Of a stretch of 64,000 bases of DNA, positions 9,429-16,847 are shown in pieces. Both the position numbers and the translations under genes were made by a program. Position 1 is the stretch's first letter. Every line of letters starts with the position of its first letter. A model generated the notes under the pieces. That model searched no databases. It saw only the letters and a list, made by a program, of their open reading frames with translations, and had not been told where the DNA came from. This stretch comes from Candidatus Sulfopaludibacter sp. SbA3 (GTDB taxonomy: Bacteria > Pseudomonadota > Alphaproteobacteria > Caulobacterales > Hyphomonadaceae). The stretch spans positions 119,172 to 183,171 of the forward strand of contig CAMEDD010000001.1 of the NCBI GenBank assembly GCA_945913285.1, written 5' to 3'.

Positions 9429-9803
9429 ATGACAACCGCCTCCCCGATCCTCAGCGGCCTGCGCCAACGGTGCGGCGCCTGCGGTGAAGGCCGCCTGTTT
9501 TCGGCCTATCTGAAGCTTAACGAGGCCTGCCCACACTGCGGCCGGGACATGCGCGCCGCAGATACCGCCGACGGCCCGGCCTTCTTCGTCGGCTTCGGCG
9601 TACTGATCATCACCGCGCCCTTCCTGTTCCTGATCCCGATGAGCCCCCTGCCTCCCACCCTGAAGGCCGGTGCCATCATCGCCCTCGGCGGGGTAATCAC
9701 CGGCCTGTCGATGTGGCTCCTGCCGGTCGCCAAGGGAATTCTTCTCAACCTGCAGCTGCATCACAAGGCCGGGCAGGCCGAGTTCGAGCGCAAAGACGGC
9801 TGA
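9429..9803 (+). CDS. DUF983 family membrane protein
   Basis: A 124-residue protein with two CxxC pairs near the N-terminus (CGACGEG and CPHCGRD), which look like a zinc ribbon, followed by two membrane segments. This matches DUF983, often found near cytochrome oxidase or SURF1 genes in alphaproteobacteria. Function unknown. The ATG at MTTASPIL was chosen over an upstream in-frame ATG because the extra 40 residues are low-complexity. It is divergent from tyrC with a 131-base gap. Confidence 0.8.
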   Translation: MTTASPILSGLRQRCGACGEGRLFSAYLKLNEACPHCGRDMRAADTADGPAFFVGFGVLIITAPFLFLIPMSPLPPTLKAGAIIALGGVITGLSMWLLPVAKGILLNLQLHHKAGQAEFERKDG

Positions 9804-9896
9804 CACCCCCTGCGGCCGGAGCTGCAAATCCGCTCGCCACCCGGGAAGCGATACGTTATAAAGCTCGCGTAGTGTCACTCACCCACGAGGGCGTTC

Positions 9897-10475
9897 ATGG
9901 CGAACCGGGACGACAAGCTGACAGCGGCCGCCGCGACTGTTGCGGCCCTGGAACGCAAGCAAGCCCAGCGCCGGGGGGGTGCGGACCAACAGCAACAGGG
10001 GTCACCAATGCGTCTGATTTTCGGTATTTTTCCGCTGCTGGTCTTACCAGTCATCCTTTACAACCTGATCGCCCTGGGTGCTGGCTCGGTTGACACCACG
10101 AATGCGGCCGGCCAGCTGGTCCAGTCGGTCCAGGCCCCGATCGCGGGCCTCTTGAGCGAGCGCTTCCTCGGCCTGCCGATGATTTCGGGCGTCGAATGGG
10201 TGCTCACCAAGGGCGACGCGATCGTCCTGCTCGCCGTCACGTTCCTCTTCCTCGAAATCCTGAAGTCGACGAGCACCGGCACCGCCACGATCGTCAATCA
10301 CGGCATTTCGCTGCTGCTCTTCATCATCTGCCTCGTGCAGTTCCTGCTGATGCCGAACTTCGCGACCTCGACCTTCTTCATCCTGATGGCGATGACGCTG
10401 CTGGATGTGCTGGCCGGTGTGATTGTCACCATCGTCTCGGCCCGCCGCGACTTTGGCGTGGACGGCAACGTCTGA
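9897..10475 (+). CDS. Conserved hypothetical inner-membrane protein
   Basis: A 192-residue protein with a polar, Gln-rich N-terminus (about 37 residues) and four hydrophobic segments. I do not recognise a named family. Its ATG follows a 93-base gap, and the gene is closed by a strong intrinsic terminator, so it is probably a single-gene transcription unit. Codon use matches its neighbours. Confidence 0.75.
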   Translation: MANRDDKLTAAAATVAALERKQAQRRGGADQQQQGSPMRLIFGIFPLLVLPVILYNLIALGAGSVDTTNAAGQLVQSVQAPIAGLLSERFLGLPMISGVEWVLTKGDAIVLLAVTFLFLEILKSTSTGTATIVNHGISLLLFIICLVQFLLMPNFATSTFFILMAMTLLDVLAGVIVTIVSARRDFGVDGNV

Positions 10476-10500
10476 TCTTTCCGGGTCAGGACCAGAATCG

Positions 10501-10530
10501 AAAGAGGCGTCCCGCGGGACGCCTCTTTTT
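10501..10530 (+). terminator. Rho-independent terminator between convergent genes
   Basis: A near-perfect hairpin with arms AAAGAGGCGTCCC and GGGACGCCTCTTT around GC, running into TTTTTG. It lies between the membrane protein and the convergent phaR gene and could act on both strands, but the T-run is better on the plus strand. Confidence 0.9.
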
Positions 10531-10552
10531 GTTTGGGCAATATGGCGCAGGC

Positions 10553-11128
10553 TCAGGCCTTGCGTGACAACTCGCTCAGCTGTTTCTGAATCGCTTCCAT
10601 CTGTTCATGCATCGCGGCCATGGCCTCCGTCTGATACGCGAGGAACGGGTTGGGCGCCGGTGAGGCACGCTCCGTCCGGTTCGCCTGGAACACGGTTGGC
10701 ATGAACACCTTCATGGCCTGCTCGAACATCACCATATTCCGCTTCGCCTGCGCCTCGAGCACGTTCATCGGGTTGGCCGCCTTGTGCCATTCCTTCTGGG
10801 CTTCGGAGAACGAGTTCATCGACATTTCGAGGAAGGCCGGCAGGAAGGTCTGCGCGCCGCCGCCATAGAAGCCGATCAGCTGGCGGAGGAAGTTCAGCGG
10901 CAGGGCGCCCTGGCCCTTGGTTTCCTGTTCGAAAATGATCTGCGTGAGCACCTGGCGGGTCAGGTCATCACCGGTCTTGGCATCGCGCACTTCAAAGTCG
11001 CGCCCTTCCCGCACCAGATCGGACAGGTGTTCGAGTGTCACGTAAGACGATGTCGAGGTATCGTAGAGACGCCGGTTTGCATATTTCTTGATGATGATCG
11101 GTCCGCCCGATCCGCTTTGCTTGGCCAT
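10553..11128 (-). CDS. phaR: Polyhydroxyalkanoate synthesis repressor PhaR
   Basis: A 191-residue regulator. The N-terminal PHB/PHA DNA-binding domain shows the hallmark IKKYANRRLYDT and DTSTSSYVTLEHL, followed by an accumulation-regulator domain (LTQIIFEQE, LPLNFLRQLIGFYG). The C-terminal half is helical and Met-rich. PhaR binds both DNA and PHB granules and derepresses phasin and PHB genes when polymer is present. It is divergent from phaB with a dyad in the gap. Confidence 0.95.
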   Translation of the reverse strand: MAKQSGSGGPIIIKKYANRRLYDTSTSSYVTLEHLSDLVREGRDFEVRDAKTGDDLTRQVLTQIIFEQETKGQGALPLNFLRQLIGFYGGGAQTFLPAFLEMSMNSFSEAQKEWHKAANPMNVLEAQAKRNMVMFEQAMKVFMPTVFQANRTERASPAPNPFLAYQTEAMAAMHEQMEAIQKQLSELSRKA

Positions 11129-11171
11129 GTCCTCGCCCTACCGTTGCCCCGTCACGTGCAGGGCAAGCAAT

Positions 11172-11202
11172 TTTTGTGCTAGTGCGAAATAGTCGCACAA
11201 AA
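11172..11202. promoter_or_regulatory. Nested dyads in phaR-phaB gap, candidate PhaR operator
   Basis: TTTTGTGC and GCACAAAA form perfect 8-bp arms separated by 15 bases. Inside this is a second perfect dyad, GTGCGA-N5-TCGCAC (11182-11198). Known PhaR sites are TGC/GCA-rich dyads, so autoregulation of the divergent phaR/phaB promoters is a reasonable inference. It has not been tested against a motif model. Confidence 0.5.
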
Positions 11203-11275
11203 GATGCGCTTGACCAATGCGGTATTGAAGTTGCAGGCAAGTCGGCGAGAAAACGCTCTTGGGAGGAATATGAAA

Positions 11276-12001
11276 ATGGCGCGGACAGCACTGGTTACGG
11301 GCGGCACACGGGGTATCGGCAAGGCGATCAGCGAGATGCTGAAGGCCAAGGGCTACACCGTCGCAGCCAATTACGGCGGCAACGACACAGCGGCGGCCGA
11401 GTTCTCCAAAGCCACTGGCATCAAGGTCTTCAAGTTCGATGTGGCCGATTATGATGCAGTCGGCGTGGGCCTGAAGTCGGTCGAAGCCGAAGTGGGACCG
11501 GTCGATATCCTGGTAAACAATGCCGGGATCACGCGCGATGCGCCTTTCCACAAGATGACCCTCGCCCACTGGCAGGAAGTGATCAACGTCGACCTGACCT
11601 CCGCCTTCAACGTCACCCGCCAGGTCTGGGACGGCATGCGCGACCGCAATTTCGGCCGCATCATCAACATCTCCTCGATCAACGGACAGAAAGGCCAGTT
11701 CACTCAGGCGAACTATTCTGCCGCCAAGGCCGGTCTGATCGGCTTCACCAAGGCGCTTGCCTATGAAGGCGCCAAGAAGGGCATCACCTCCAACGTCGTC
11801 GCCCCCGGCTATATCGACACCGAGATGCTGCAGGCCGTGAAACCGGAAGTTCTGGATGGCATCATCGCGACTATCCCGGTCGGCCGCCTCGGCAAGGCCG
11901 AAGAGATCGCCTCGATGTGCGCCTACCTCGCTTCGGAGGAAGCTGCCTTCATCAACGGCGCCACGATGACCGTGAACGGCGCGCAGTACATCGCGGGATG
12001 A
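11276..12001 (+). CDS. phaB: Acetoacetyl-CoA reductase
   Basis: A 241-residue short-chain dehydrogenase that reduces acetoacetyl-CoA to (R)-3-hydroxybutyryl-CoA with NADPH for PHB synthesis. It has the TGGTRGIG cofactor loop, NNAG, the catalytic Ser in NISSINGQKGQ and YSAAK. The segment ISSINGQKGQFTQANYSAAK is diagnostic of PhaB rather than FabG. Of two close ATGs the second is preferred because GGGAGGA lies 8 bases upstream of it. phaA and phaC are not in the window. Confidence 0.93.
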   Translation: MARTALVTGGTRGIGKAISEMLKAKGYTVAANYGGNDTAAAEFSKATGIKVFKFDVADYDAVGVGLKSVEAEVGPVDILVNNAGITRDAPFHKMTLAHWQEVINVDLTSAFNVTRQVWDGMRDRNFGRIINISSINGQKGQFTQANYSAAKAGLIGFTKALAYEGAKKGITSNVVAPGYIDTEMLQAVKPEVLDGIIATIPVGRLGKAEEIASMCAYLASEEAAFINGATMTVNGAQYIAG

Positions 12002-12007
12002 TCTGTC

Positions 12008-12454
12008 TCACACCTCGGGCCGCCAACCCAGCGGCGCGAGGGTGAAGCCTGAAAACTCAAACCCCGGCGAGACCACGCAGGACACCAGCGTCCAGTGGCC
12101 GAGCGTCTCCGCCGCCTGCCAGTGATCCGCCGGGATCACGGCCTGCGGGCGCTGTCCGGCGCGCAAGTCCGGCCCGAGCAGGATGGAAGACGCACCTTTC
12201 CCCTCAGGCGGTGACAGCGTCAACGCCAGCGGCCCGCCGGCATGCCAGAGCCAGGCTTCATCCGCGTCCACCCGGTGCCAGGCCGAAACTTCGTCGGCTT
12301 GCAGCAGGTAGTAGATCGCCGTCATCACAGCCCGCCCGTCCCCGGCCGCCCGGTAGGTCTCGGCATAGTAGCCGCCTTCCGGGTGCGGCTTCATGTTCAG
12401 CAGCCGGATGATCTCGCCCGAGCCAAGGTCCCCGGCACGCGCGATCGACATCAA
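12008..12454 (-). CDS. DUF985 family cupin
   Basis: A 148-residue single-domain cupin. The N-terminus IIRLLNMKPHPEGGYYAETY is the DUF985 signature, and the barrel contains WHRVDADEAWLWHAGG. Such proteins have a sugar-nucleotide-epimerase-like fold of unknown reaction. The ATG overlaps the gloB stop by 4 bases, so it is translated from the gloB message. Confidence 0.85.
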   Translation of the reverse strand: MMSIARAGDLGSGEIIRLLNMKPHPEGGYYAETYRAAGDGRAVMTAIYYLLQADEVSAWHRVDADEAWLWHAGGPLALTLSPPEGKGASSILLGPDLRAGQRPQAVIPADHWQAAETLGHWTLVSCVVSPGFEFSGFTLAPLGWRPEV

Positions 12455-13236
12455 AACCGGTCCTTCCGCCCGCGGATTTCCCCGAACGTAGCAGATGCAT
12501 TGCCCGGAAAACCCATGGCCAACTGCATCGCCGGCAGGTCCGCGCGCAGGAATGGATTGGTGGCGAGCTCCCGCTCCAGCAGCGCCGGCACAGTTGGCAG
12601 GCCATTGGAACGCTGCTTGTCGATCCAGGCGACATAGTCCTTCAGCGCCTTATTCTCCGGCTCGATGGTCACGGCAAAGCGTGCATTTGAGGCTGTGTAC
12701 TCGTGGGCGCAGTAAAGCTGCGTCTTGGCGGGCAGCGCCTTCACGCGCTTGAGGCTCTGCCACATCATGTCCATCGTGCCTTCGAACACACGCCCGCAGC
12801 CGAGCGCGAACACGGCGTCACCCACAAACGCCGCCGACTGGCCCGCGAAGTGGAAGGCGATATGCCCGAGCGTATGACCGGGCACATCAATCACGCTCGC
12901 CACAGCCTCGCCCAGCACGGCCACGTCTCCGCCCTTCAGCGGCTGATCGAGCCCGGGAATCTTTGCCGCCTCGCCCGACGGGCCGAGGATGCGGCACCCG
13001 GTGGCTTCCTTGAGGCGCAGGTTGCCGCCCGCATGATCGGGATGCCAGTGCGTGTTCCAGACCTGCGTGATCGACCAGCCGCGCTTGTCCGCTTCTGCAA
13101 GGTAGCGTTCGGCGTCCGGCGTATCGATCGCTGCGGTCTCGCCGGACCCCGGCTCGTGAACCAGATATCCGTAATTATCGTTCAGGCAGGCAAACTGGTG
13201 TATGTCGAGAAAAATGCCCATGTGCCCGTGTCCCAT
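12451..13236 (-). CDS. gloB: Hydroxyacylglutathione hydrolase (glyoxalase II)
   Basis: A 261-residue metallo-beta-lactamase-fold enzyme that hydrolyses S-lactoylglutathione in methylglyoxal detoxification. The metal motif is HWHPDH (HxHxDH intact, with Trp where the family usually has His at the second position). Other ligands are visible in PGHTLGH, FVGDAVF and CAHEYT. The C-terminal HAGH domain is present. An alternative start lies five codons in (MGIFLDIHQF). Only 28 bases separate it from the divergent methyltransferase. Confidence 0.92.
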   Translation of the reverse strand: MGHGHMGIFLDIHQFACLNDNYGYLVHEPGSGETAAIDTPDAERYLAEADKRGWSITQVWNTHWHPDHAGGNLRLKEATGCRILGPSGEAAKIPGLDQPLKGGDVAVLGEAVASVIDVPGHTLGHIAFHFAGQSAAFVGDAVFALGCGRVFEGTMDMMWQSLKRVKALPAKTQLYCAHEYTASNARFAVTIEPENKALKDYVAWIDKQRSNGLPTVPALLERELATNPFLRADLPAMQLAMGFPGNASATFGEIRGRKDRF

Positions 13237-13264
13237 CTCGTGGTTTGAGAGCCATCTTTAGCCC

Positions 13265-14008
13265 ATGCGTCAGGATGCCGTCACCCTCGAACGTTTTTAC
13301 GCCTCGCCGCTGGGCCGCGCGGCGGGCCGCGTGCTGACCGGCAAGCTCACCGATCTCTGGGGCGATGCGGCCGGCCTCACCATGCTGGGCCTCGGCTACG
13401 CGCTGCCGGTGCTGGACGCGTTTGGCGCCGCCCCAGCCCGCATTATCGCGGCTGTGCCGTTCGAGCATGGCCCGGTCCGCTGGTCCGCATCCGAGCGCGG
13501 CAATGCCTCGGTGGCTGTAGGCGATCCGCGCCTGCCCTTCCCCGATGCCCTGTTTGACCGCGTGATCGTCCTCCACGGCCTTGAGGAGACCGGCGACCCG
13601 CGCGCCTACCTGCGCGAGATCTGGCGCGTCACGGCCCCTGAAGGCCGCATCGTGCTCGCCGCCGCCAACCGGTCCGGGCTCTGGTCCCGCGTCACGCAGA
13701 CGCCGTTCGGCCAGGGACGGCCGTGGACCCGCAGCCAGTTGTCGAACCTGTTGTCCGGCGGCCTGTTCCAGGTAACCGCCTCAAGCAGCGCCCTCTACAT
13801 GCCGCCGCTGAGCAACAGCCTCGTGACCTCCGCAGCTGAAGGCTGGGAAGCCATCGGCCGCACCTTGGCGCCGGGGCTCGGCGGCGTCGTCCTCGTCGAA
13901 GCTGTCAAACGCCTCTACGCCCCGCCGAATGGCGGCGCAGCCGCCCCCGTCACCGAACGCATCCGGCTCGCTCGTCCCGCGCAGGCTGCGCGGCGCGAAG
14001 ATCATTGA
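13265..14008 (+). CDS. Class I SAM-dependent methyltransferase
   Basis: A 247-residue protein with motif I as MLGLGYALPVLDAF, an acidic post-I region, and the methyltransferase_11-like LPFPDALFDRVIVLHGLEE and LREIWRVTAPEGRIVLAA. Divergent pairing with gloB is common in alphaproteobacteria, but the substrate is unknown. With a 28-base gap, its promoter must overlap gloB coding sequence or the two promoters must face each other. Confidence 0.85.
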   Translation: MRQDAVTLERFYASPLGRAAGRVLTGKLTDLWGDAAGLTMLGLGYALPVLDAFGAAPARIIAAVPFEHGPVRWSASERGNASVAVGDPRLPFPDALFDRVIVLHGLEETGDPRAYLREIWRVTAPEGRIVLAAANRSGLWSRVTQTPFGQGRPWTRSQLSNLLSGGLFQVTASSSALYMPPLSNSLVTSAAEGWEAIGRTLAPGLGGVVLVEAVKRLYAPPNGGAAAPVTERIRLARPAQAARREDH

Positions 14009-14070
14009 CGACCGGAATTGTAACAGTATTTTTGCATCTGCAGCAAACGCGAACGGCAAGGACCTGACCC

Positions 14071-14415
14071 ATGAAGCTCATCACTGCCGTGTTCAAGCCC
14101 AGCCGGCTTGATGCTGTCATCGACGCGATTTCCGAAGCCGGCGCGACCGGTCTTACCGTCACCGAAGTGCGCGGTTATGGCCGCCAGCTGGGCAAGACGG
14201 AAGTGTACCGGGGCGCCGAGTACGAAGTGCGCCTGCTGCCGAAAGTGAAAGTCGAACTCGCCTGCGCCGATGATGACTGCGAACGCCTCGTCGAGGCAAT
14301 CACCCAGTCGGCCAACACCGGCACCATCGGCGACGGCAAGATCTTCGTGCACGACCTCGAGAGCATCCTGCGCATCCGCACCGGCGAGCGCGATGAGCAG
14401 GCCATTTCAGGCTGA
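14071..14415 (+). CDS. Nitrogen regulatory protein PII (GlnB/GlnK family)
   Basis: A 114-residue trimeric signal protein. The T-loop is intact (GYGRQLGKTEVYRGAEYEVR) with Tyr51, the uridylylation site. The B-loop TGTIGDGKIFV and C-loop RIRTGERDEQAI are conserved. It would report 2-oxoglutarate, ATP/ADP and nitrogen state to GlnE, NtrB or AmtB. Neither glnA nor amtB is adjacent, so assignment to GlnB or GlnK is not possible here. Confidence 0.92.
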   Translation: MKLITAVFKPSRLDAVIDAISEAGATGLTVTEVRGYGRQLGKTEVYRGAEYEVRLLPKVKVELACADDDCERLVEAITQSANTGTIGDGKIFVHDLESILRIRTGERDEQAISG

Positions 14416-14433
14416 CCCGCTGCGCGCGCCGCG

Positions 14434-15564
14434 CTACTCGATGATCTCGTAGCCTTCCGGGATCACGAACACGTCCTGCGTCGACGCCACGCCGATCTCG
14501 GCCTCGACCTCCTCGCCCGGCCCGTTCTCGCGCCGCTCATAAGAGGCGACGAGCGACAGGTAGGGCGGCACATGCACCCAGCCGTGATCGGCGGTGTTCT
14601 GCACGATCTCGAAATGCAGGTGGATGGTCGTTGCTGTCCCGCCGAAATCGTTGGACACGTAACCGATCAGATCCCCTGCCTTGACGCTCTGCCCGGCCGT
14701 GACCGCGAGGCGCTTCATGTTGAGGTGCATGTAGTTGTAGATCCGGCCATCGCCGCGCAGTTTCACCGTGTAGGTACCGATCGAGGAAATGATACCGTCC
14801 TCGACGGCGACCACTTCGTGCAGGCCGCGCGCATCCGGCGTCTGCTTGCGCAGCGCCTTGCAATCAGCGGCCGTGCCGACGCGAATGTCCTGACCCTGAT
14901 GGATCTTGGCGACGGGGCAGAAGGGCGTCGTTCGGTTGGCAGACCGTGTCTCGCAGAAATTGTCGCGCCAGGCGGCTTCATAATTGCGCGGATCGCACTG
15001 GTCGCCGCCCGCCACGCCGCCGCCGAAGGTAAACACCTGCGACTGAAGAACGGTCGGAGCGGACTTGATCGGGAAGACGATGTCCGGCGCATGTACGATC
15101 TGTTCCGGGAAGCCGCCGCCACTGCCGGCGAGGAGCACGCCGGGCGCATAGAACCGGAACTTGGCTTCGACCGGGTCCACAACGGGTGTCCCGGGTGCGG
15201 GCGTGACCGGCTGGCTCACAGGCGTCTCGGTGACCGGCGGTTCGGTCACCGGAGCCTCCACGGGAACTTCGACCGGCGGCGGGGTTGTGCTATCCGTTGG
15301 CGCATCGACCGGATCCGTGCCGGGCGTGCCCTCGGGCGGGGTCACCGTGCCAGGATCGGCGGGCGTTTCCTCCGGCGGCGTCTCGATCGGTGTGCCGAGA
15401 CCGTCATCGGGCACATCCGGCGGCGGCGGGCCCGGCGCGCCGGGCGGCGTCTCGGCGGGGGCCTCCGGGGGCGGGCCGCCATCTCCGGGAAACCTTACAA
15501 AGTCGCATGCCGCGACGGTCGCAAGAAGCAGCGCCGCAGCCGCGGCGGTCAGAACGTGTCGCAT
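14434..15564 (-). CDS. M23 (LytM-type) peptidase lipoprotein
   Basis: A 376-residue exported protein. A signal peptide with lipobox VAAC is followed by about 110 residues that are very rich in Pro, Glu and Thr (many PPxE/PVxEP repeats), likely a flexible wall-spanning linker. The C-terminal half is an M23 domain with zinc ligands HQGQD, a YMHLN segment and the HLHFEI His pair. It likely cleaves peptidoglycan peptide bonds. It is last in a run of four coupled minus-strand genes; its ATG overlaps the preceding stop by one base. The start is set by the signal peptide. Confidence 0.85.
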   Translation of the reverse strand: MRHVLTAAAAALLLATVAACDFVRFPGDGGPPPEAPAETPPGAPGPPPPDVPDDGLGTPIETPPEETPADPGTVTPPEGTPGTDPVDAPTDSTTPPPVEVPVEAPVTEPPVTETPVSQPVTPAPGTPVVDPVEAKFRFYAPGVLLAGSGGGFPEQIVHAPDIVFPIKSAPTVLQSQVFTFGGGVAGGDQCDPRNYEAAWRDNFCETRSANRTTPFCPVAKIHQGQDIRVGTAADCKALRKQTPDARGLHEVVAVEDGIISSIGTYTVKLRGDGRIYNYMHLNMKRLAVTAGQSVKAGDLIGYVSNDFGGTATTIHLHFEIVQNTADHGWVHVPPYLSLVASYERRENGPGEEVEAEIGVASTQDVFVIPEGYEIIE

Positions 15565-16202
15565 CAACGTGTCCCTGAAATCGCAAGGTCGCGCGCGAAG
15601 GCGACCGCTTGTTCCTCGGTGATGCAGGCCGGCAGGCTGTTCACCATTTCCTTGCATTCGAATTCGACAAGATAGTCAGCGCCATAACGGGAAAAGGCGA
15701 CCTGCGCGCCGGTTGTCGTCGGTTGGAAGTTGAAAGCGTCGGTGCGCGCCGGCGGCGCGCTGGCGCCCGGCTCGGCGATGATGACATTGGTGCCGTTGAC
15801 GATGGTGTCATAGGCTTCGCCTGGGAAAAACGCGTAATAGCCATCGCTCGTCGGCTGGAAGCGGATCTCTGCCTCCCCGCCTTGCGCCGCGACCGACACG
15901 GACGGCAGAAACACCGGCACTGGCGGCGCCTCGCCGCCTGAGGCGACCTGGAATGCGCCGTCCGGATTCTCAGACGCGCGCGCGGCAAAGTCGCGCCGCG
16001 CCGCTTCCCAGTCGATCGATGCGCCCGACTCGGCGGAGGCCGGCCTTACGGGAAGCTCCGGAGCGGCAGGCGCGGATGCTTCGCCGGTCACTTCAGCCGG
16101 CTCGGCCTGCGGCGTTTCCGCCGGCCGCTGGAACACACGGTCACAGGCCGTCAGAGCAAGGCTGCCGGCGAGCAGCCCGGAAATCAGAAGGGTACGGTTC
16201 AT
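15564..16202 (-). CDS. Hypothetical lipoprotein in S8-M23 cassette
   Basis: A 212-residue protein with a signal peptide and lipobox LTAC. A Pro/Ala/Glu-rich linker (about residues 25-65) precedes a beta-rich domain with two cysteines near the end (EFECKEM and LPACITEE). I do not recognise a family. It overlaps its neighbours by 4 and 1 bases and so is made from the same message as the S8 and M23 proteases. It may be a partner or substrate of one of them. Confidence 0.8.
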   Translation of the reverse strand: MNRTLLISGLLAGSLALTACDRVFQRPAETPQAEPAEVTGEASAPAAPELPVRPASAESGASIDWEAARRDFAARASENPDGAFQVASGGEAPPVPVFLPSVSVAAQGGEAEIRFQPTSDGYYAFFPGEAYDTIVNGTNVIIAEPGASAPPARTDAFNFQPTTTGAQVAFSRYGADYLVEFECKEMVNSLPACITEEQAVAFARDLAISGTR

Positions 16203-16846
16203 GGAGGTGTGTCCTTGCCAGGATGAGCAATGTAGTCGGGATCGGCATAGGAGACGCCCTCGACATTGAGGAGGCGGTCCTGAATCGAACGGATGTCTTC
16301 CGGCGTGGCTGGCGCGCCGGGTGGCATCTGATAGGCGAGCTTGATTTCGCCGGAATAGCTGGCGCCGACCAGCGCAAACTCGGCCATCGCCGGCACCCGG
16401 ATTACAAGCTCATCCCAAGCCGCCTGCGCGGCCGCGGGATCGCGCTTGAAATTGCGGGTGATCGTATCGATTTCCGGCGCGCCCTTGAGGCGTACGATGA
16501 AATGCACCTCGGTGCCTTCGGCGCGTGCCGGACGCTCGACCACCTGTGCCGGCGCGCCTTGCGCCTGCGCAATCTTCACCGGACTGCCGTCTGGCCCCGG
16601 AAGCGGCGGCAAGCCGCCGGCTGGAGCGTCGGCCGGGAGGCTCATGGGCCCCGCGATCTCCTCGGCAGCCGCGGCCGAGGGTGGAAGATCGACGGTCAAC
16701 ACCGCTTCCGCCGCGCCGCCGGGCGCATCGCCTGCCGGATTATTGTTGATCGCGGCCATCGCCAGCGCCACGGCGCCCCCGACGCAGCCGAGGCCGATGG
16801 CCCCAAGCGGTCCCCCAAGATGCAACGGCGCACGCAATTCTGCCAT
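16199..16846 (-). CDS. Membrane-anchored protein with propeptide-like C-terminus
   Basis: A 215-residue protein. After a short N-terminus there is one Gly/Ala-rich membrane segment (about residues 8-27), a Pro/Ala linker, then a folded region of about 110 residues. That region starts VHFIVRLKG and ends GVSYADPDYIAHP. The ending resembles the end of the S8 protease's own propeptide just upstream (FEYVEPDFI), a pattern typical of I9/fervidolysin-type propeptides. A stand-alone, membrane-tethered inhibitor or folding helper for the protease is therefore plausible but unproven. The ATG lies one base after the protease stop. Confidence 0.78.
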   Translation of the reverse strand: MAELRAPLHLGGPLGAIGLGCVGGAVALAMAAINNNPAGDAPGGAAEAVLTVDLPPSAAAAEEIAGPMSLPADAPAGGLPPLPGPDGSPVKIAQAQGAPAQVVERPARAEGTEVHFIVRLKGAPEIDTITRNFKRDPAAAQAAWDELVIRVPAMAEFALVGASYSGEIKLAYQMPPGAPATPEDIRSIQDRLLNVEGVSYADPDYIAHPGKDTPP

Positions 16847-16847
16847 T

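Noticed and set aside
15170..15480. Repetitive-looking stretch, considered as a repeat array
   Set aside because: It encodes the Pro/Glu/Thr linker of the M23 lipoprotein; the units are irregular and there are no spacers of fixed length.
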